A stretch of 8,680 nucleotides of DNA from Nanobdellati archaeon. Its GTDB lineage: Archaea; EX4484-52; JAADEF01. Below are positions 1 to 5,195 of this stretch, in pieces. The position numbers and the translations under genes were made by a program. Location of the stretch: positions 1 through 8,680 of the forward strand of contig JALWJP010000195.1 of NCBI GenBank assembly GCA_026997215.1, in the 5' to 3' direction. Each line of letters opens with the position of its first letter. Within the stretch, counting starts at the first letter, position 1. Under the pieces are notes generated by a model. That model made no database searches. It was not told where the DNA came from and worked only from the letters and a program-made list of their open reading frames with translations.

Positions 1-119
1 ATACCCCTCGCAAAGTCTATGGCTGTTTTTGTTTTTCCACTACCCGAAGGTCCGTAGAAAAGAAGTCCGGAAGGTATTCTCCCGAGCTTTAAGAGCTTTT
101 CCAGAAAGGTTCTATGCAT
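1..119 (-). CDS. AAA+ ATPase, DNA polymerase III delta-prime-like, N-terminal part
   Basis: The gene reads leftward and runs off the window; only about 39 residues are visible. From ATG (complement 117-119) the protein begins MHRTFLEKLL. It carries a textbook Walker A, GPSGSGKT, at residues 23-30, directly after the strand GLLFY. A short amphipathic helix, then GRIPSGLLFYGPSGSGKT, is the usual start of clamp-loader subunits (delta-prime/HolB, gamma/DnaX), where this ATPase helps load the sliding clamp during replication. The Walker A so near the N terminus and the compact lead-in favour delta-prime. Upstream, the frame stays open for 21 codons to a TGA but holds no ATG or GTG, so 119 is the best start. 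No good Shine-Dalgarno precedes it. Walker B, SRC and the zinc module, which would separate delta-prime from gamma or another AAA+ protein, lie outside. The class is well supported, the exact subunit is not. Confidence 0.72.
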   Translation of the reverse strand, partial: MHRTFLEKLLKLGRIPSGLLFYGPSGSGKTKTAIDFARG

Positions 120-175
120 ACAAGTATTTAATTTAAACCCTTTCAGATAAGAAAAGAGTTCAAGGGAAAACCCTC

Positions 176-181
176 AGGAGG
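176..181 (+). promoter_or_regulatory. Strong Shine-Dalgarno AGGAGG before a 23-codon GTG ORF
   Basis: AGGAGG is a perfect anti-16S match. It lies 4 bases before GTG at 186, a little closer than the usual 5-9. It is the best Shine-Dalgarno in this spacer and is the main reason for considering the short ORF behind it. Being a purine hexamer in a purine-rich region, it could be chance. Confidence 0.3.
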
Positions 182-185
182 GATT

Positions 186-257
186 GTGAACAGGGAGACT
201 ATACCGGAGGACAAGGAACAACAAGAGGTTAATAAAATTTATTTTGTCAAAAGCTAA
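186..257 (+). CDS. Possible short ORF of 23 residues, unrecognised
   Basis: GTG start, TAA stop, 23 residues, beginning NRETIPEDKEQQEV and ending NKIYFVKS. It is divergent from the ATPase gene at the left edge, with 66 bases between the two starts. Support consists of the perfect AGGAGG just upstream and a codon mix (GAG, GAC, AAG, AGG, ATA, CCG) that resembles the flanking genes more than the AT-rich operon. Against it, the peptide is very short, matches nothing I know, and a stop-free run of this length is expected by chance. It could be a leader peptide, the surviving 5' end of a decayed gene, or coincidence. In the same frame, open sequence extends upstream of the GTG to a TAA at 129-131, without an ATG. 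Confidence 0.22.
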   Translation: MNRETIPEDKEQQEVNKIYFVKS

Positions 258-433
258 AGGGAGAGTGAAGAATAAGTTTGGGAACAGGGGTTGTGCTATG
301 GATTTTTACACTGCGAATTTATATGTTCTTGCAAGATATGCGTTTTACAATCTTACTCTCTTTTTCAAACCCTTTTTCTTCCTTTATTTCTTCTTTCTTT
401 TCCTTCACCTATATATTCTTAAACACTCTGTCA

Positions 434-1480
434 TCAATTTGGCATTCCTCCTGCAAGAATTTTAAGATTGTATTCTTTTATATTATCTACTGAATCGATA
501 ACCTTAATTTTACAAACATCTCCATCTTTTACACCGATAACACCCCAGCAGTTTACCCATTTCATTTTTTCTAATCTACATTCTCCTTTTTCCACATATG
601 CGATGTAAGGATACATTCCTCCAATTGCACATATCCCCTGCCAGTATTTTGTATCTATAAATGTTCCATTAGGATAACTGAATATAAAACTAAAGTTTCC
701 TTCAAAGGGAAACAACTCTAAAGGGTAAAGTCTATCTTTTCTATTTGACGAACCGTAAAGATACCATAAAACCATAACATCATCAGGAGAAAGCTGGTCA
801 GGTGCTGAAGGATTCACTATAGTTGAACCTGTGATGAGCTGTTCAGAGGAAGGATGTGCTAAACCTAGGGCATGAGCAAGTTCGTGAGCAAAAACGTGAA
901 AGTATCGGTAATCATTTATAGCCGTTTCGGAAATTGCTATAAATAAAACGGCTTTTTTTGAGGTAGGTGTAGTATATATTCCCAGATAGGAAGTGTAGCC
1001 AATAGCATTATCCATACATTCATCAGGAACAGGAGCAAATATAATTCCTTCAAACTTTTCTCTAAATAGTTTATCTTTTTTTATCACATAGTAGTCTGGT
1101 GCATTTCCATTTTTATCTTTTTTAGTGCAGTTTTCTATACCGTTAAAAATAGAATCAAATGTATATTTAGGATGTCTCCCTTTGAATATAAGCTTTATCC
1201 CTATTATAGCGTCAAACATCTTTACCACTCTTTCAACGTGTTTTAAAAACTCATAATTAGCGTCTTTCACAACCCATATCTCAACACCATTTACCCACTT
1301 ATAGGTTTTTTTATTCTTCTTATCAATACAAGCATATTTGAAACAAGGAACTTCCTCAACAATATTGTACTCTTCGAATTTTGCCTTAGTTCCATTATTT
1401 TGGTTGCAAGAAGAAGCTATCATTATCTCTATAATGATTCCTAAAAATATTATTAGAAATTTAAAATTTCTTCCCTGCAT
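434..1480 (-). CDS. Putative lipoprotein zinc metalloprotease, metzincin type
   Basis: A 348-residue predicted secreted peptidase. Residues 1-24 form a signal peptide (basic start with R4 and K7, hydrophobic core 8-21) ending IASSC, which fits a lipobox with lipidated Cys25; E18 inside the core is unusual. The zinc motif HELAHALGLAH spans 199-209, giving ligands H199, H203 and H209 with catalytic E200, the metzincin HExxHxxGxxH pattern. After it, STIVNP (219-224) and LSPDDVMVLWYLYG (230-243) follow the matrixin/M10 layout, which normally reads S-x-M-x-P then DD...LYG. Here the Met-turn methionine is replaced by Ile/Val. Eight more cysteines (46, 51, 118, 155, 284, 301, 311, 323) suggest disulfides outside the cytoplasm. 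About 105 residues after the catalytic domain are unassigned. It is transcribed divergently from the tubulin-VWA operon, so a functional link is possible but unproven. The protease class is a confident call; the substrate is unknown. Confidence 0.82.
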   Translation of the reverse strand: MQGRNFKFLIIFLGIIIEIMIASSCNQNNGTKAKFEEYNIVEEVPCFKYACIDKKNKKTYKWVNGVEIWVVKDANYEFLKHVERVVKMFDAIIGIKLIFKGRHPKYTFDSIFNGIENCTKKDKNGNAPDYYVIKKDKLFREKFEGIIFAPVPDECMDNAIGYTSYLGIYTTPTSKKAVLFIAISETAINDYRYFHVFAHELAHALGLAHPSSEQLITGSTIVNPSAPDQLSPDDVMVLWYLYGSSNRKDRLYPLELFPFEGNFSFIFSYPNGTFIDTKYWQGICAIGGMYPYIAYVEKGECRLEKMKWVNCWGVIGVKDGDVCKIKVIDSVDNIKEYNLKILAGGMPN

Positions 1481-1490
1481 ATTTTATGGT

Positions 1491-1496
1491 ATTATA
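1491..1496 (-). promoter_or_regulatory. Candidate -10 box for the metalloprotease gene
   Basis: On the minus strand a perfect TATAAT lies 10 bases before the ATG at 1480. A TTAACA (complement 1512-1517, 5 of 6 to the -35 consensus) sits upstream with a short 15-base spacer. If used, transcription would begin within a few bases of the start codon, giving a nearly leaderless mRNA. That fits the absence of any Shine-Dalgarno before this ATG. In AT-rich DNA such boxes arise often by chance. Confidence 0.35.
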
Positions 1497-1824
1497 ACTT
1501 CAGTCTGAATATGTTAAGTAAGAAGTTTAGGTGAACAAAAGGAAACAAGCTTCAAAGCATAAAGACAAATAAGAAAAAATTAAATTTCCATTTGATTCTA
1601 AGAACCTTAACCTTTGAAAGTAGCCTCCTTAATACTTCTATAACCTTTAACCACTAAAACTCTTTACCTCTTAAACAAATCCCTCAAATAACTATTCTTT
1701 TTAAAGCTTCAACCAAAGCCTTATATTATTGTGTCTATTAATGGATGAAACGTACGTCTTCTAATATCCTACCGTCATATACCACTATTAAAACTCTATA
1801 AATTAACATATCTAATCGTTTATA

Positions 1825-1833
1825 TGATATAAT
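1825..1833 (+). promoter_or_regulatory. Extended -10 promoter element of the tubulin-VWA operon
   Basis: TGATATAAT is a perfect extended -10 (TGnTATAAT), 41 bases before the ATG at 1875. A TTAACA at 1803-1808 would be a -35 with a 19-base spacer, slightly long, which an extended -10 can tolerate. Predicted start near 1840, leaving a 5' leader of about 35 bases that includes the ribosome binding site. Confidence 0.5.
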
Positions 1834-1862
1834 TAATTCAAAGATATCCATACTTACATTGC

Positions 1863-1867
1863 GGAGG
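1863..1867 (+). promoter_or_regulatory. Shine-Dalgarno GGAGG of the tubulin-like gene
   Basis: GGAGG followed by a 7-base spacer and ATG at 1875. The strength and spacing fix the start codon of the first operon gene and indicate efficient translation, in contrast to the weak site of the second gene. Confidence 0.8.
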
Positions 1868-1874
1868 ACTAAGA

Positions 1875-4800
1875 ATGAAAAGAGTAGATTTGACACCTAC
1901 ATTAATTATAGGAGTAGGAGGTATAGGGGGTAAGATAGTAAACGAAATAAAAGGATTTGTCCAGAAAAGAACAGGGGTTAAAAATTTTCCTGCGATTAAA
2001 TTCCTTTATATAGATTCTACTTTAGAAGATTATAAAACACTTTCTAAAAAGTATCTTGATATAGAGGAAGAATTTGTAAATGTGGGATTTGATGCCAACG
2101 AACTAAAAGCTGTTTTTGAAAAACCCGAAGTTTATAAAGTTAGCGGTGGAGAAGCAACTCTTTCAGAAATAATAACCGAGTGGTATAAAAACTACTTTAA
2201 AAAGAATGTAGATATAAGAGATATTTTAGGAGGGTGTGGTGGACTTCCGATTGTATGTAGAGTTTCCTTTTTGAGAAATCATTTTGCAAAAGTAGCAAGT
2301 AAAATTGAAAATCTATTGAAAACTCTAAATAATCCTGATGAATTAAATTTTTTGCTTACAAAAAGCTTTGGAGATAGATACGCTGTAGTTAAAGAAGAAA
2401 AAGGAAGCGTAAAAATAAATGTATACGTTATACTTTCTCTTGGAGGAGGAACAGGTAGAGGGTTATATGAACAAGTAAATGTCATTGTGAAAACAGTAGC
2501 AAGAAAACTTGGACTTGACTTTAACCAAGTAAGAACAAGATTTTTTGTGATTCTTCCTGTTCAAACGAAAGATGTTGAACTTCCAAGATACGCAGGAGTA
2601 AATACTTACGCGGGTTTAAAGGAGGTAAATGTATTTCAAGAGAAAAAATACAAAACCGAGAATTACGTAAAAGAGTTATATAAGTCTTATGGACTTGGAA
2701 ATATAGAAGAATTTGTAGAAAAGGAAACACTTGCAGACCATATATGTTTAGTTTCTTCGAAATTCGGAAACGGAGACATTATAGCAAAGGACTTTAACGA
2801 ATTTATTACAAGATTTGCAAAATTCATTGCAGACAGTATATTTGATGGTTTTCAAAATACTTTACTGGCAAGAGAATCAAACCTTGAAAACATACTTTCA
2901 AAAGCACCCAAAATAATTGACGTGGAAGGTAAAAAGGAGCGAGGAAGACATTATTCACGACTTATGTATTCTTCTCTTTATTTCCCATACGAAGAAACAA
3001 TTAACTTTATCTCTTATTACGCTATGAAAATGATACTCGAAGATATTAGACTGGGTTCATTACCAAGTCAAATGAGAATTCTTAACAAGGAAAGTCTCAA
3101 GGAGGATATAAAAGCTGTTGCACAAAAAACACTCGAAGCTCTTAACTTAGCAAAAATAAATATAAAGAGTAAAATTGAAGGTATTCCTTCTGAGATAAGT
3201 GATATAGATATGATAAATCAGATAATAAAAGATTTAGATTTTATAAATGAAAGTCTTGAAAAATTAAAAGTAAATCTGAGTGAATTGTACAACCTTGAAG
3301 AAGCGATAAAGGAAAAAATTCAGAATAATTTTAATTCTGATAGCAGACTTATTAATAGTGTAAAAATATATATATCAGATTATGGGGGAATTCAGGGATT
3401 TGTAAATTTCCTAAATGATATTCTAGAAAAATTTTTGGAAGATTTACTAAGGCACTCTAAACACTTGACTACCATAGAGCTCGTAAAAGTACTGCAAAAT
3501 GATAGTGAATATAGGAAAAGCATAGAGAATGTTATAGAAAAGATAAATTCAGCGCAGTATAGTTTACGATCTTCAGCGGGAGAACTTGAAGCTATAAAAG
3601 CGAGTACTGAAGTAGGACTTAAAAAATTAATCAAATTTATTTTTAAAGAAATTGACGAAGAAACCAAGGAAAAAGTAAGTCAGGTTATAACTTCTTTAAA
3701 GGGTGAAGTAAATGAATTCTTAGATAATTTAGAAAAGGAAATTGATATTTTAAAAAGTTTTGTTATATATCGTTTTCTAAAAACTTTGATAGAAAACTTC
3801 ATAAAAAAAAGCGAGGTTGTAAAATCCTTAGAGAGAGAAACTGAAACGGAACTTAATAAAACTATAACTTCTGTAAAGGAAGGTTATAAGAAAATATTTT
3901 TAAACAGTGAACAAGAAGGAATTGCAGCTTATAAATTCTACAATGCCCTTCTGAGAGCTAAAGGATATGAAACACTGGAGGAAAAATATGACCAGCGTAT
4001 AGAACAGAAACATATATATAACAATATAGCTTCCTTTACTTTTGATTTTGACTCTTTCAGAAAAGAACTTTTTATTGTGATAAATAGCTTTAAAGAAGAA
4101 ATATCTGAAAAGTTTAAGAAAGATTTTAAGGATGGCTTGAGCTTCTTAGATTATATGTTAAATCCTGCGAATGAAAAATTCCTCAAAGAAGGAGACAAAC
4201 CTTTTCTTGATATACGAAATACTATCAGGAAGTGGATAAAAAACGAGGATTTTTGGGGAATAATAGAAACATCAAAAGCTGAAAACAGCGAAGATATATA
4301 TCAAAAGGATACAAAAGCAGTTATTTTGCTAACACCCAAAAAGTATGATCATATAGTTGAAACTATAAGAAATGTTTTCGGAGACATGACCATTGAAGCC
4401 AGAGAAACTTCCGATGAAGAAGCAGAAAAGGATATTATTAAGGTAATGGGTATGCATTACGGATTACCGTTGTTTGTGTTCAGTGAATTGCGTCCTATGA
4501 GAGATATGTATATGAAAGAAAAGAAAGATGTAAGACCTAAATATCATATAGCTGAATGGTTTATATATGAAGAGGAGCCTATAGGGGAAAGCTACGGATT
4601 AGGTTCTGAGGACCTTAAGTACCTACTTATACTTGCCTATGTACTGGGTGCTTTAAGAGGAAACCTTGAAGATCCGGAGGATATTATTGAAATATTTAGT
4701 TTTATAACAAATTTAACCTTAAAATGTAAATATAAACCTCTTGTGGTAAAGGGAACACCAAGAACTGTTATAAGAACTGAAGTAGATATAAAACAACTAT

Positions 4801-5195
4801 CACCTCATAATAAGTATGCGGTTATAGACCAGATAAGAAATTCAATAATAGAAAGGTATATATACCTCGTTAATAAATACAAAGGTAATAAAGAAGAAGA
4901 GGAAGTATTGAAAAATTTCCTATCACCGAAGAGCTATGAGCTTATGGATAAATACGGCTTAATAATTCCTCTAAAGGACAACCTCAAGATATTGTTAAAA
5001 CAGAAACTTGATTATTACGAAAAGAAAAGCTTCAGACTTGATTTGGTTTCAGTTATAAGAAAATGGCTTGATGAAACAGAAAAAGAAGAAGCTGATTATT
5101 CAACCATAGATAACGAAATAAATAGACTTGAAACTTTTGAAGATGTAAGAAAAGTATGTAGGATGTATGAGCCTAAGGAAGATGAATGTAGTTAA
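1875..5195 (+). CDS. Large tubulin/FtsZ-like GTPase (Tubulin_2 type)
   Basis: An 1106-residue predicted cytosolic protein with no signal peptide or membrane segment. Residues 5-20 (DLTPTLIIGVGGIGGK) give the N-terminal nucleotide-binding strand and glycine loop; YIDS at 45-48 fits the next acidic loop; GGCGG at 119-123 resembles the T3 glycine loop. SLGGGTGRG at 188-196 is the tubulin signature GGGTG[ST]G, with Arg195 replacing the usual Ser/Thr. It should bind GTP and may polymerise. The GTPase module occupies roughly the first 330 residues. About 400-750 is almost entirely charged helix or coiled coil, and about 810-1000 looks mixed alpha/beta. That is far longer than FtsZ (about 350-400) but in the range of large bacterial tubulin-like proteins that occur beside VWA proteins (Makarova and Koonin 2010, membrane-remodelling hypothesis). 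The next gene overlaps its 3' end, implying coupled expression. The catalytic T7 acidic residue could not be placed with confidence. GC is low compared with flanking genes. Confidence 0.85.
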   Translation: MKRVDLTPTLIIGVGGIGGKIVNEIKGFVQKRTGVKNFPAIKFLYIDSTLEDYKTLSKKYLDIEEEFVNVGFDANELKAVFEKPEVYKVSGGEATLSEIITEWYKNYFKKNVDIRDILGGCGGLPIVCRVSFLRNHFAKVASKIENLLKTLNNPDELNFLLTKSFGDRYAVVKEEKGSVKINVYVILSLGGGTGRGLYEQVNVIVKTVARKLGLDFNQVRTRFFVILPVQTKDVELPRYAGVNTYAGLKEVNVFQEKKYKTENYVKELYKSYGLGNIEEFVEKETLADHICLVSSKFGNGDIIAKDFNEFITRFAKFIADSIFDGFQNTLLARESNLENILSKAPKIIDVEGKKERGRHYSRLMYSSLYFPYEETINFISYYAMKMILEDIRLGSLPSQMRILNKESLKEDIKAVAQKTLEALNLAKINIKSKIEGIPSEISDIDMINQIIKDLDFINESLEKLKVNLSELYNLEEAIKEKIQNNFNSDSRLINSVKIYISDYGGIQGFVNFLNDILEKFLEDLLRHSKHLTTIELVKVLQNDSEYRKSIENVIEKINSAQYSLRSSAGELEAIKASTEVGLKKLIKFIFKEIDEETKEKVSQVITSLKGEVNEFLDNLEKEIDILKSFVIYRFLKTLIENFIKKSEVVKSLERETETELNKTITSVKEGYKKIFLNSEQEGIAAYKFYNALLRAKGYETLEEKYDQRIEQKHIYNNIASFTFDFDSFRKELFIVINSFKEEISEKFKKDFKDGLSFLDYMLNPANEKFLKEGDKPFLDIRNTIRKWIKNEDFWGIIETSKAENSEDIYQKDTKAVILLTPKKYDHIVETIRNVFGDMTIEARETSDEEAEKDIIKVMGMHYGLPLFVFSELRPMRDMYMKEKKDVRPKYHIAEWFIYEEEPIGESYGLGSEDLKYLLILAYVLGALRGNLEDPEDIIEIFSFITNLTLKCKYKPLVVKGTPRTVIRTEVDIKQLSPHNKYAVIDQIRNSIIERYIYLVNKYKGNKEEEEVLKNFLSPKSYELMDKYGLIIPLKDNLKILLKQKLDYYEKKSFRLDLVSVIRKWLDETEKEEADYSTIDNEINRLETFEDVRKVCRMYEPKEDECS

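Larger units (their letters stand above)
120..433. other. Gene-poor spacer with an 87-base G-free tract
   Basis: I find no convincing full-length gene here. The left part contains a short plus-strand ORF with a strong ribosome binding site (listed separately) and a small AT palindrome, AATAAAATTTATT, at 232-244. From 343 to 429 the plus strand contains no G at all but about 24 C, so the minus strand is an uninterrupted C-free purine-rich tract. On the minus strand this tract includes a 29-codon GTG ORF (complement 319-408) with a very charged peptide, KEKKEEIKEEKGFEKES. The plus-strand open frame of 244-465 is the hydrophobic mirror of that tract and overlaps the end of the protease gene, so I do not call it a gene. 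No clear intrinsic terminator for the protease gene is visible. Confidence 0.6.
1481..1874. other. 394-base divergent intergenic region
   Basis: This separates the metalloprotease from the tubulin-VWA operon and must hold both promoters. Besides the boxes listed separately I see an 8-base perfect palindrome ACGTACGT at 1750-1757 and two copies of TAACCTTT (1608-1615 and 1641-1648). From 1624 to 1705 the plus strand has no G but about 23 C, an extreme skew. In one minus-strand frame (complement 1552-1809) coding-like stretches such as RVLIVVYDGRILEDVRFIH and WLKVIEVLRRLLSKVKVLRI are interrupted by several stops. The stop density is about what random AT-rich sequence would give, so I do not annotate a pseudogene. 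No RNA gene was recognised. Confidence 0.6.

Noticed and set aside
245..250. TTGACA on the minus strand as a -35 for the clamp-loader gene
   Set aside because: The -10-like TATTAA is only 10 bases away and TATAGT is about 40 bases away, so no properly spaced promoter can be built.
244..465. Plus-strand 73-codon ORF with a hydrophobic C-terminal half (TTG start)
   Set aside because: The Phe/Leu-rich half is the antisense of a purine tract, there is no ribosome binding site before the TTG, and it overlaps the 3' end of the protease gene. A faint resemblance of KNKFGNRG to a YraN-type start was too weak to use.
1750..1757. ACGTACGT palindrome as an operator
   Set aside because: A single 8-base palindrome without a second copy or flanking symmetry, and 70 bases upstream of the predicted -10; noted in the intergenic entry only.
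2279..3667. Antisense ORFs inside the tubulin-like gene
   Set aside because: They are mirrors of a strongly supported gene, with Ser/Phe/Leu-rich composition typical of antisense to Lys/Glu codons.
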